Source: Glaciecola sp965660625 (GTDB lineage: Bacteria; Pseudomonadota; Gammaproteobacteria; Enterobacterales; Alteromonadaceae). Taken from it: DNA of 64,000 bases. The DNA lies in NCBI GenBank assembly GCA_965660625.1, contig CBFIAR010000010.1, positions 49,490 to 113,489 of the forward strand, given 5' to 3'. Made by a program: the position numbers and the translations under genes. Under the pieces are notes generated by a model. That model had not been told where the DNA came from. It worked only from the letters and a program-made list of their open reading frames with translations, and did not search any database. Positions within the stretch are counted from its first letter, which is position 1; each line of letters opens with the position of its first letter. Below are positions 17,937 to 25,982 of this stretch, in pieces.

Positions 17937-19199
17937 ATGAAATTTTCAACCTTAGATTTACATCCATTACTTACACAAGCCGTTGTTGCTTGTGGATTCA
18001 GCGAAATGACGCCGGTACAAGAACAATCTATGCCTAAAGCCCGTCGCGGCAAAGACTTATTGGTGCATGCTCAAACCGGCACAGGAAAAACAGCCGCTTT
18101 TGGGCTTCCCATTTTACAGCAAATGTTAGATGCCCCTAAAGCGACCGTTTCAGGCAGTCCCAGAGCACTTATATTGACACCCACTCGTGAGCTAGCAGAG
18201 CAGTTGACTGACGCTATTGGCAGCTACGCTCAATTCACTGAATTAAGGGTTACCGCACTCTATGGTGGCGTTAAACTGGGTGGGCAAACAAGTAAACTTG
18301 CAAAAGGCACTGATATCCTTATTGCAACCCCAGGCCGTTTGCTCGAGCACATGGCCTTGAATAATGTCACTTTGGCCAATGCCGAGTTTGTCGTACTCGA
18401 TGAAGCTGACCGTATGTTGGACATGGGCTTCATTAGCGATGTAAGTCAAATAATGCAGCACACTGCGAAAAAACGTCAAACCTTATTGTATTCGGCAACC
18501 AGTTCGCCGGCAGTCAATGAGTTGTGTCATAAGATTTTAAACAACCACGTTGAAATTCGAGTAAGTAAAGCGAATGCGACCGCTGATACCGTCAACCATG
18601 TTATGTATCCGGTTGAAGAATCGCGCAAAATTGATTTGTTCAAGGCTTTATTAAAAGAGCAGAATTGGTTCCAAGTATTGGTTTTTACCAGCACAAAAGA
18701 ACAAGCAGACAAATTAATGGCTGCGCTCAAACAAAGTAAAATTCAAGCCGCTGTTTTTCACGGTGATAAAAGTCAGGGCTCTCGCCGTCGTGCATTGGCT
18801 GACTTCAAGTCTGCTAAGTTGCAAGTGTTAATTTCCACAGAGGTTGCAGCACGAGGGCTGGATATTCAAGGTTTAGAATTTGTAGTTAACTATAATCTGC
18901 CTTACTTGCCAGAAGACTATGTTCACAGAATTGGTCGGACGGGCCGCGCTGGGAACTCAGGCAACGCCATCTCTTTTGTGAGTCGGGAGGAAGAACGCAC
19001 GGTGAGCCGTATTGAGGCGCTTATTGGCAGCTCTATCAAAAGAGTGGTTAAGAAAGGATTTGAAGTGAGCGACCGTCAAAGTCTATTAAAGAGTATCTCA
19101 AAGAATGGCCGCCCAAGTAGAACCAATAAAGTGAGCAAAACACAAATTACAGGTGACAGTGTTAAAGCGAAAAGACGCAGTCCTTCAAAAAGAAAGTAG
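17937..19199 (+). CDS. DEAD-box ATP-dependent RNA helicase (RhlE-like)
   Basis: The ATG at 17937 has AGAGGA seven bases upstream and is preferred over an upstream in-frame start. The 420-residue protein shows the whole DEAD-box series: Q motif (FSEMTPVQEQSMP), Walker A AQTGTGKT at 45-52, PTRELAEQ, TPGRLLEH, DEAD at 155-158, SAT, and in domain 2 VAARGLDI and HRIGRTGR. The tail is short, basic and lysine/arginine-rich, as in RhlE-like helicases acting on ribosome assembly or RNA decay. It appears monocistronic with a leader of unknown length; cold-responsive expression is common for the family but is not shown here. Confidence 0.93.
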   Translation: MKFSTLDLHPLLTQAVVACGFSEMTPVQEQSMPKARRGKDLLVHAQTGTGKTAAFGLPILQQMLDAPKATVSGSPRALILTPTRELAEQLTDAIGSYAQFTELRVTALYGGVKLGGQTSKLAKGTDILIATPGRLLEHMALNNVTLANAEFVVLDEADRMLDMGFISDVSQIMQHTAKKRQTLLYSATSSPAVNELCHKILNNHVEIRVSKANATADTVNHVMYPVEESRKIDLFKALLKEQNWFQVLVFTSTKEQADKLMAALKQSKIQAAVFHGDKSQGSRRRALADFKSAKLQVLISTEVAARGLDIQGLEFVVNYNLPYLPEDYVHRIGRTGRAGNSGNAISFVSREEERTVSRIEALIGSSIKRVVKKGFEVSDRQSLLKSISKNGRPSRTNKVSKTQITGDSVKAKRRSPSKRK

Positions 19200-19220
19200 C
19201 GTATTTTTCTATCGCTCACG

Positions 19221-20375
19221 CTACTTTATAGCATGGGCGATATATTGCTTTATTTCGCTTAAGGGTTCCGGGTTCTTGAAAACAGCAGAGGCATACTGCG
19301 GCTTCTGCAAAATGCCTTTTTCGATTAAATTTGTAATTTGCGGCAGATAATCAATGGATGTTTTCCCGGCAAAGAGTAAATCAAAGTTAGGTTCATTTTC
19401 GTATGCATTCAGCATTTTATGGAAGCCCTGCATATACAAATAATCCTTCACAAAACCGCCCCCTCTGTAGATCCGAGAGCATACTGCAAAAGCAATATCA
19501 TTACTTGCACCGTATTCTTCTTTAAGCAATAGGAAGCTTTTTCTGAAGCTTTTTTCTTTTATCATTGATTGCACCGCCACGACTCGCAAGGCCAATATTT
19601 TCAGACGCTTGATGGTGAGGTTGTCAGATAAATACTCACTTAAAATAGCCAGTCCCTCTTGTGTCATTGTGTTAAGAGGATTGCCGATTTCTAGTATTCG
19701 TAAAGGCTGATTTCTGGCATTCAGTGTGGTCACTAAATGCACGCCAATTTCATGTTGTGCTAAGGCATTGGTATCGCTAATTGAGAGTTTTGCATTTTTG
19801 TTCAGTTTAATCGTATTACCTGATACGAGGGCGTTCGCAATCATGTTTTCTTCAATTTTTAGATGGTAAGGCAGGTTATTAACGTCAGCAAAATCGACGA
19901 GTATCTGTTTGATTTCTTCAAATGTTAATACTTCTTCATTTTCTTCATTTAGATTACCCGGTAAATGCAAAATAAATTTCGCGTTGCCGATATCTTTTTG
20001 GGTTGGTTCGCCAAAGTAACGCAGTGAATCATAAATAAAGTCGTTACTGCCAATAGAGTTGAATTGGTCGACTTTGTCTAGGTAGCTATTGATGGTGTCG
20101 AAGTATATTTCGTTAAGGTCTTGGTCAACGACATTCTCAAGCGGTAAATTTAACAACCTTCTTTTCGTGGCAAATACATCTAACTTGCTGCCATCATAAG
20201 TAAACTCCGGCTCAATCGAAAAATGACTATCGAAGAATGTTTTCTTCTGTTGATTAAAATTAGTCGGATTTACTGCACTTAGGATATTGATAGTTTTTGT
20301 GATGTCAAAGAACTCACTATCAAACTCAATTAGTCCCTGCGAAATTTGTGGCTTACCCTGAATGTCCTTAGTCAC
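19221..20375 (-). CDS. DUF1704/QEGLA-motif putative zinc peptidase (MATCAP-like)
   Basis: This 384-residue protein belongs to the family named after its QEGLA motif (residues 239-243) and annotated as modulating flavohemoglobin expression. Upstream of that motif is HEIGVH at 208-213, an HExxxH zinc site, with the glutamate of QEGLA as the likely third ligand. The same arrangement occurs in the eukaryotic tubulin carboxypeptidase MATCAP (established for that family), so a metallo-carboxypeptidase-like activity is plausible; the bacterial substrate is unknown. The GTG start has AAAGGA six bases upstream. It converges with the helicase gene and has a Fur-box-like site about 113 bp upstream. Confidence 0.86.
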   Translation of the reverse strand: MTKDIQGKPQISQGLIEFDSEFFDITKTINILSAVNPTNFNQQKKTFFDSHFSIEPEFTYDGSKLDVFATKRRLLNLPLENVVDQDLNEIYFDTINSYLDKVDQFNSIGSNDFIYDSLRYFGEPTQKDIGNAKFILHLPGNLNEENEEVLTFEEIKQILVDFADVNNLPYHLKIEENMIANALVSGNTIKLNKNAKLSISDTNALAQHEIGVHLVTTLNARNQPLRILEIGNPLNTMTQEGLAILSEYLSDNLTIKRLKILALRVVAVQSMIKEKSFRKSFLLLKEEYGASNDIAFAVCSRIYRGGGFVKDYLYMQGFHKMLNAYENEPNFDLLFAGKTSIDYLPQITNLIEKGILQKPQYASAVFKNPEPLSEIKQYIAHAIK

Positions 20376-20487
20376 TTTATATCCTTTGCTTACTAAACGT
20401 ATATTTACCCACTACATTCTACTGAGGGCCCAGGTTCCTTGAAACATTGAGCTTTAGTATCAACTATCAAGATACCTGAGACGTAGA

Positions 20488-20506
20488 TAAAATAATAATC
20501 ATTTTC
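20488..20506. promoter_or_regulatory. Candidate Fur box
   Basis: By hand alignment TAAAATAATAATCATTTTC matches 15 of 19 positions of the Fur consensus GATAATGATAATCATTATC, including the central AATCATT part. It sits about 113 bp upstream of the DUF1704 start codon. Promoter hexamers nearby were not clear, so function is inferred only. Confidence 0.5.
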
Positions 20507-20806
20507 AGCATTTTTGGAAACCCATGTGAATGACTATGTTCAGCCTTGGGAGACTCACCATGATGTGAACTTAATGCATCTTCAAATTTCAGCTGTTTTG
20601 AGTTGAAAAAGTCAATTAGATGCCAGTTGATTAAAAGAGTCATCCATTATCTCTCCCTAAACGCCCACCTTGATAAAAGATTTTTGATCAGAACAATGTA
20701 GACAATGTTAACTAACCATATGAATAAATTAAAATTCCCAAGAATGCAAAAATTCCGATCTTTCATGAAAATGATCAACAATATTTCATTTACTGGTAAA
20801 TCGAGG

Positions 20807-20831
20807 TTGACATATAGACGTCTATACGGCA
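20807..20831 (+). promoter_or_regulatory. MetJ-type met-boxes overlapping a TTGACA -35 element of the thr operon
   Basis: TTGACA occupies 20807-20812. AGACGTCT, the exact MetJ met-box consensus, is at 20816-20823 inside a perfect 14-bp palindrome (20813-20826). The adjoining in-phase octamers 20808-20815 and 20824-20831 each match 5 of 8 positions, giving the tandem arrangement MetJ needs. The -10 is not clear at 17 bp spacing, so the exact promoter is uncertain. The same octamer occurs upstream of metK in this window. Confidence 0.65.
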
Positions 20832-20897
20832 AATTGGCGCCATAAAATAAAAATAATACTAACGACAAAAAATTAAACTGAGAGGGTTGAGCTTCGT

Positions 20898-21116
20898 ATG
20901 GTTTACATTGCACGCAAAAACGTCAATATCAGAGCCAATGCAAACGATTCTTCACCTCGCGCAGCGGTTCACGCTGTGAGTCTTGCCGCATTCTGTTTCA
21001 TTACAATGACCAACACTTTTTTGGTTTCTGTAAACACGCTATTGATTAGCGCGACAACAATGATGCGAACAATGACCAGTGTGATGATTATTATGCCAAT
21101 TAAGGGCATTCGTTAG
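20898..21116 (+). CDS. thrL: thr operon leader peptide
   Basis: This frame of 72 codons precedes thrA. Its last 38 residues (from about 21000) contain 8 threonines, 6 isoleucines and 6 methionines, with clusters such as ATTMMRTMTSVMIIM, which is the composition of an attenuation leader. E. coli thrL is shorter and has only Thr and Ile runs. The ATG at 20898 has a weak GAG/GAGAGG ribosome-binding site; a start at the ATG at 21006 is possible but has none. The TAG stop lies inside the antiterminator arm described separately, so the ribosome's progress can decide which RNA hairpin forms. Confidence 0.82.
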   Translation: MVYIARKNVNIRANANDSSPRAAVHAVSLAAFCFITMTNTFLVSVNTLLISATTMMRTMTSVMIIMPIKGIR

Positions 21117-21167
21117 GATTTGCAAATTAAGCAATTAACGAAAGCCCGCCAAAAGCGGGTTTTTTTG
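21104..21167 (+). terminator. thr attenuator: antiterminator and intrinsic terminator
   Basis: The terminator is AAAGCCCGC (21141-21149) pairing with GCGGGTTTT, followed by more T. An upstream arm GGGCATTCGTTA (21104-21115), which spans the leader's last codons and stop, pairs 11 of 12 with TAACGAAAGCCC (21136-21147). The latter shares bases with the terminator's left arm, so the two structures exclude each other. Stalling at Thr, Ile or Met codons upstream should free the antiterminator, while a ribosome at the stop should mask it. Confidence 0.87.
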
Positions 21168-21208
21168 TATCTGGGTAAAATAAGCTCAGTTGAGCACAGG
21201 AGAGTGAC

Positions 21209-23674
21209 ATGAAGGTTTTAAAGTTTGGTGGTTCGAGTCTCGCAGACGCAACTCGGTATATGCGTGTACTGGAGATTAGTACCGATACTCACCAAACAGA
21301 GGGTGCTGCCGTTGTGTTGTCGGCACCTAAAGGGGTAACAAACGCACTGTCGCTGCTATGTGAACAAGCTCAACGAGGCGCTGACTATGGCGAGCTTTTT
21401 GCGAAATTAAACATGACTCTGAACGGCATCGCACAGGATTTAAACGCGACCCTAGACAATTTTTCCTATCAGCCTCTTAGCGAGTTTATTGCCGAGAAAT
21501 TGGCGCTTCTCGAGCAACAGCTTAACGGTATTGCTCTGCTAAAAATTTGCCCAGATCAAATTACTGCGTCTATTTTGAGTTTGGGCGAGTACGTTAGCGT
21601 GCGTATTTTTAGTGAAATTCTCAATGCGAAAGGGATTGGCAATAGTATTATTGATCCAGTTAACTGCATTGTCGCTCACGGCGATTACCTCGATAGTATT
21701 GCGGACCTAAGCGCCAGTAAAGCGCGCTTCGCAGATATCGACACGAGCGGTGCCTCACTCATCATTATGCCTGGATTTGTTGCGGTTAATGAGTTGGGTG
21801 AAAAGGTCACACTGGGTCGCAACGGTTCGGATTACTCAGCCGCAATCTTGGCTGCTTGTATTGATGCCAGCTGTTGTGAAATTTGGACCGACGTTGATGG
21901 GGTTTACAATGCCGACCCAAATCAAGTGGAAGGTGCGGTTTTACTTGATAAACTGACTTATCAAGAAGCCATGGAACTGTCTTATTTTGGAGCCAAAGTA
22001 TTACATCCAAAAACTATCGGTCCTATCGCTCAATACAGTATTCCGTGTTTAATCCGTAATACCTTGAATCCAGCCGCACCAGGAACCTTAATTAGTCATG
22101 AAGCAAGCGAGAAATGGACTAGCGTTAAAGGTATTTCGCACCTTGAAAATGTGGTGATGTTCAACATTGCTGGGCCAGGAATGAAAGGCATGGTTGGCAT
22201 GGCCAGTCGTATTTTTGATGTCATTTCAACAGGCAATATTTCGATTAGTTTAATCACCCAAAGTTCATCTGAGTATAGCATCAGTTTTTGTCTCCAGGAT
22301 AAAGATGCCGACCGCGCGTTAGATTTGTTAGAGGACAGCTTTGCACTTGAGCTTAGTAATCATTTATTAGAGCCAATAGAAGTGCGTAAAGAGCTCGCTA
22401 TCGTTACCTTAGTGGGAGACGGTATGCGTCAATCTAAGGGCATGGCGGCTAAATTCTTTAGTGCGTTGGCACAAGCTCGAGTAAACAATGTTGCCATTGC
22501 GCAGGGCTCGTCAGAACGTTCTATTAGTACCGTGATTGAAAATGCGAAAGCTAAGAAAGCGGTAAAAGTGATACATCAAAATTTCTTCACTAAAAAGCAC
22601 ACCATTGATGCATTTTTGGTGGGTTGCGGAAACGTTGGCAAAGAGTTGCTGCGTCAAATTGCGCAGCAGCAACCGGCGTTGATGGCAAGAGACATTAGAC
22701 TCGAAGTATTTGGCGTTGCCAATAGCCGAAAATTGTTATTGAATCACAAAGGTGTCGATTTAAATGCTGATTGGCAAGGTGAGCTAGATAAAGCGGATGA
22801 AGCATTCTCAGTAGCACGCATCCACAAGTTTGCGAACGATAACAGTCTGGTTAATCCTGTGATTATTGACTGCACCAGTAACGCTGTCATTGCCGATTTA
22901 TACGTTGAAATGATGACATCAGGTTGCCATGTTGTGACGCCTAATAAAAAAGCGAACACGGCTTCAATGGCGCAGTATAAAAAGCTACAGAAAACGATGC
23001 AGCACACTAATCGACAATATTTGTATGAAACGACGGTTGGCGCTGGTCTACCGGTGATTGATAACCTGCAAAAGTTAGTCGCGGCGGGCGACGAACTTGA
23101 AAGTTTTGAAGGTATCTTGTCAGGCTCATTGTCCTACGTGTTCGGCAAGCTAGATGAAGGTATGAGTTTGTCTGAAGCTACTTTGATAGCGAAGGCAAAT
23201 GGTTTTACCGAACCTGATCCGCGAGATGATTTGTCCGGTATGGATGTGGCGCGCAAGCTACTTATTATGGCTCGTGAGTCAGGCTTAGAATTAGAGCTTG
23301 TCGATATTGACATTGAGTCTGTGTTACCGCCGAGCTTTGACGATACAGGCAGTATTGAAACCTTTCTCAGTAATCTGTCGTCGTTAGATGCCGACCTCAA
23401 AGAAAGGGTCGGAAATGCCAAAGAAGCGGGTAAAGTGTTACGCTATGTGGGGTCAATTAAAAAGAATAAATGCAAGGTTTCTATTCAAGAAGTTCCTCTT
23501 AATCATCCATTAGCGGCGGTAAAAGACGGAGAAAATGCCTTGGCTATTCATAGTAAATACTATCAACCGATACCTTTCGTTATTCGCGGGTATGGTGCTG
23601 GTGCAACAGTAACGGCTGCAGGTGTGTTTGCTGATGTGCTCCGCACCATGCCATGGACTCAGGATTTCGCATGA
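21209..23674 (+). CDS. thrA: Bifunctional aspartokinase/homoserine dehydrogenase I
   Basis: This 821-residue fusion aligns by eye with E. coli ThrA over its whole length. The aspartokinase part (about 1-300) starts with KVLKFGGSS and contains GRNGSDYSAAILAA. Tandem ACT domains (about 310-460) show GMKGMVGMASRIF and the allosteric ITQSSSEYSISF segment. The homoserine dehydrogenase part (about 465-821) has a Rossmann VGCGNVGKELL, TPNKKANT and ILSGSLSYVFGKLDEGMS. It commits aspartate carbon to homoserine, the shared precursor of threonine, isoleucine and methionine. The stop overlaps thrB by four bases (ATGA). Control by attenuation and perhaps MetJ is described upstream. Confidence 0.98.
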   Translation: MKVLKFGGSSLADATRYMRVLEISTDTHQTEGAAVVLSAPKGVTNALSLLCEQAQRGADYGELFAKLNMTLNGIAQDLNATLDNFSYQPLSEFIAEKLALLEQQLNGIALLKICPDQITASILSLGEYVSVRIFSEILNAKGIGNSIIDPVNCIVAHGDYLDSIADLSASKARFADIDTSGASLIIMPGFVAVNELGEKVTLGRNGSDYSAAILAACIDASCCEIWTDVDGVYNADPNQVEGAVLLDKLTYQEAMELSYFGAKVLHPKTIGPIAQYSIPCLIRNTLNPAAPGTLISHEASEKWTSVKGISHLENVVMFNIAGPGMKGMVGMASRIFDVISTGNISISLITQSSSEYSISFCLQDKDADRALDLLEDSFALELSNHLLEPIEVRKELAIVTLVGDGMRQSKGMAAKFFSALAQARVNNVAIAQGSSERSISTVIENAKAKKAVKVIHQNFFTKKHTIDAFLVGCGNVGKELLRQIAQQQPALMARDIRLEVFGVANSRKLLLNHKGVDLNADWQGELDKADEAFSVARIHKFANDNSLVNPVIIDCTSNAVIADLYVEMMTSGCHVVTPNKKANTASMAQYKKLQKTMQHTNRQYLYETTVGAGLPVIDNLQKLVAAGDELESFEGILSGSLSYVFGKLDEGMSLSEATLIAKANGFTEPDPRDDLSGMDVARKLLIMARESGLELELVDIDIESVLPPSFDDTGSIETFLSNLSSLDADLKERVGNAKEAGKVLRYVGSIKKNKCKVSIQEVPLNHPLAAVKDGENALAIHSKYYQPIPFVIRGYGAGATVTAAGVFADVLRTMPWTQDFA

Positions 23675-24627
23675 TGATTGCAAAAACAACAAAAGCGTTC
23701 GCCCCAGCCTCTATTGGAAATGTCAGTTTAGGCTTTGATTTGTTAGGTGCTGCGCTACAACCTATCGACGGCACGCAGCTTGGAGATTGGGTGTCGGTAA
23801 CAGATGCTGATGAGTTTTCGTTAAGTATCGATGGTCAATTTGCTGATAGATTGCCGCCAGAAATTGAAAACAATATTGTCACTAAGTGCTATGATTTTTT
23901 TCAAAGCAGCTTAAGCTCAAGCGGGCATGCTCCGCTGAAGGTCAAGGTGCACCTGCACAAATCACTTCCTATTGGTAGCGGCTTAGGCTCTAGTGCAAGC
24001 TCGATTGTTGCTGCTTTTTATGCCTTGAATGAGCATGCGGGAAATGTGTTTTCTCAAGACGCTCTGTTGGTGATGATGGGGGAGTTAGAGGGGCAGATTA
24101 GTGGCAGCGTACATTATGATAATGTCGCACCTAGCTACCTTGGCGGACTCGTGTTGATGACCGGAGAAAATTCACCGGTTGCTGCAAAGCTGCCTTGTTT
24201 TGATAACTGGTATTGGGTTGTGTGTTATTCTGGCATTTCGGTATCGACGGCTGAAGCTAGGCGCTTGCTACCTAAGCACTATGCATTATCAGATACCTTG
24301 GATTTTGGCCGTCAACTGAGCGTATTTGTGCACAGTTTATACACGAAAAATGAAGTCCTAGCGGCGAAAATGATGACCGATGTAATCGCTGAACAGCATC
24401 GAAAAGTGCTTCTTCCTCGGTTTGATGATGCAAGAGAAGCCTGTATGCACAGTAACGCTTTAGCGTTCGGTATTTCAGGCTCAGGCCCAACCGTTTTTGC
24501 GCTAGCTAGAGACATTGAAGACGCAAAAAAAATGCAGGTATGGTTAGAAAAAGAGTATATTCAGAATAACGATGGCTTCAGCCACATTTGTAAGTTAGGT
24601 ATTGAAGGGGCTACCCTCATCGCCTAA
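23671..24627 (+). CDS. thrB: Homoserine kinase
   Basis: The ATG at 23671 overlaps the thrA stop in ATGA; an adjacent ATG at 23674 is equally possible. The product has 318 residues and belongs to the GHMP kinase family. The ATP loop is LPIGSGLGSSASS, with an N-terminal APASIGNVSLGFDLLG motif and a C-terminal FGISGSGPTVFAL glycine-rich motif. It phosphorylates homoserine in the second-last step to threonine. The tight overlap implies translational coupling with thrA. Confidence 0.97.
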   Translation: MMIAKTTKAFAPASIGNVSLGFDLLGAALQPIDGTQLGDWVSVTDADEFSLSIDGQFADRLPPEIENNIVTKCYDFFQSSLSSSGHAPLKVKVHLHKSLPIGSGLGSSASSIVAAFYALNEHAGNVFSQDALLVMMGELEGQISGSVHYDNVAPSYLGGLVLMTGENSPVAAKLPCFDNWYWVVCYSGISVSTAEARRLLPKHYALSDTLDFGRQLSVFVHSLYTKNEVLAAKMMTDVIAEQHRKVLLPRFDDAREACMHSNALAFGISGSGPTVFALARDIEDAKKMQVWLEKEYIQNNDGFSHICKLGIEGATLIA

Positions 24628-24677
24628 TTAGCGTTAACTCGACTATGAACAGAACAAAAAACCAAAGGTTTCGACAA

Positions 24678-25961
24678 GTGAATTTAGTAAATTTAAAAGA
24701 TGCGAGTGATAAAGTCAGTTTCTCTGAAGCGGTAAAGAAAGGCTTAGGTAAAAACCAAGGTTTATATTTCCCTGAAAAGATTACCCCCTTTGAGAATATT
24801 AACGATATCTTGGCTATGCCTTTTGTCGAAAGAAGTATTCAAGTATTAAAGCAACTAATTGGTGACGAGTTACCGGATGAACTGCTCAGTAGCATTGTTA
24901 CCACTGCATTTCAGTTTGGCGCTCCTTTAGTAAAGGTCACTGACAACATTTACAGCTTAGAGCTATTCCACGGCCCGACATTAGCATTTAAAGACTTTGG
25001 CGGGCGCTTTATGGCGCAGTGCCTAGACAATATCAGTGCAGGTAAACCCATCACTATTTTAACTGCCACCTCGGGTGACACCGGCGCTGCGGTTGCCCAT
25101 GCGTTTCATGGCATCAATAATATTCAAGTTGTTATTTTGTTTCCTAAAGGGAAGATTAGTCAACTACAAGAGAAGCTATTTACTACCTTGGGTGGCAATA
25201 TTCATACGGTTGCAATCGAAAGTGATTTTGATTCTTGTCAGCAACTTGTAAAAGCAGCATTTGATGATCCTGAGGTTCGTGATGGCCTGCATTTAAATTC
25301 AGCCAACTCGATTAACATCAGTCGCCTGTTTGCACAAGTTTGTTATTACTTTGAGGCGATTGCGCAATTACCGAAAGAGCAACAAGCAAAAGCGGTTTTT
25401 TCAGTACCAAGCGGCAACTTTGGTAATCTAACAGCGGGCATGATTGCTAAGGCATTAGGATTGCCCATTAAGCGTTTTATTGCGGCAACTAATTCAAATG
25501 ATACGGTCCCTCGGTTTTTGCAAACAGGCGAATGGGCTCCTAAACCTACCGTTGCTACGATTTCGAATGCGATGGACGTTAGTCAGCCAAATAACTGGCC
25601 ACGCATTGAAGCATTAATCGAGCAGGGATATATTGATAAAGATAGCCTGATAGGTGAGGCCATTGACGAAGAATATACCCAAGTGGCTATGCGTCAACTC
25701 GCAAGCTTAGGCTATATTTCAGAGCCTCATGCGGCGATTGGTTATCGCTCATTAGCGCGCTCTTTGGTTGCTGATGAAGTTGGTATTTTCTTAGGAACTG
25801 CACACCCAGCGAAATTTAGAGAAACCGTTGAAAATGTGCTAGGGCAACCTATCAGTTTGCCGCAGCCACTCGCAGATTGCGTTGGTAAGCCAGATTTTTC
25901 TGTGGAAGTTGAGAACAACTATGAAGCACTTAAGTCGCACCTATTCTCTATTTTAAAATAG
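24678..25961 (+). CDS. thrC: Threonine synthase
   Basis: ThrC converts O-phosphohomoserine to threonine with PLP. The GTG at 24678 was chosen because AAAGG lies nine bases upstream and the protein then begins like E. coli ThrC (NLVNLKDASDKVSF against NLKDHNEQVSF). An in-frame ATG at 24645 without a ribosome-binding site would add 11 residues. The PLP lysine is in HGPTLAFKDFGGRFM, the phosphate loop in LTATSGDTGAAVAHAF, and the substrate stretch in SANSINISRL. The protein has 427 residues and lies 50 bp after thrB, with ung 21 bp behind. Confidence 0.97.
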   Translation: MNLVNLKDASDKVSFSEAVKKGLGKNQGLYFPEKITPFENINDILAMPFVERSIQVLKQLIGDELPDELLSSIVTTAFQFGAPLVKVTDNIYSLELFHGPTLAFKDFGGRFMAQCLDNISAGKPITILTATSGDTGAAVAHAFHGINNIQVVILFPKGKISQLQEKLFTTLGGNIHTVAIESDFDSCQQLVKAAFDDPEVRDGLHLNSANSINISRLFAQVCYYFEAIAQLPKEQQAKAVFSVPSGNFGNLTAGMIAKALGLPIKRFIAATNSNDTVPRFLQTGEWAPKPTVATISNAMDVSQPNNWPRIEALIEQGYIDKDSLIGEAIDEEYTQVAMRQLASLGYISEPHAAIGYRSLARSLVADEVGIFLGTAHPAKFRETVENVLGQPISLPQPLADCVGKPDFSVEVENNYEALKSHLFSILK

Positions 25962-25982
25962 GGTTGTTAAGGAGTAGCTTAA

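Larger units (their letters stand above)
20376..20897. other. Intergenic region between the DUF1704 gene and the thr leader
   Basis: This 520-bp divergent region contains a Fur-box-like site (20488-20506) on the DUF1704 side and MetJ-type boxes (20807-20831) on the thr side. The middle, about 20510-20800, shows no convincing gene. An 88-codon frame on the minus strand (20647-20913) crosses the thr control region and was rejected. Confidence 0.6.

Noticed and set aside
5620..19230. Identical 16-mer CTCACGCTACTTTATA at 5620-5635 and 19215-19230
   Set aside because: In 64 kb a shared 16-mer by chance is not improbable, the two contexts differ, and flanking bases diverge at once.
20647..20913. 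Minus-strand frame of 88 codons between the DUF1704 gene and thrL
   Set aside because: It runs across the thr promoter and MetJ boxes, has no ribosome-binding site and no recognisable protein features beyond hydrophobic AT-driven codons.
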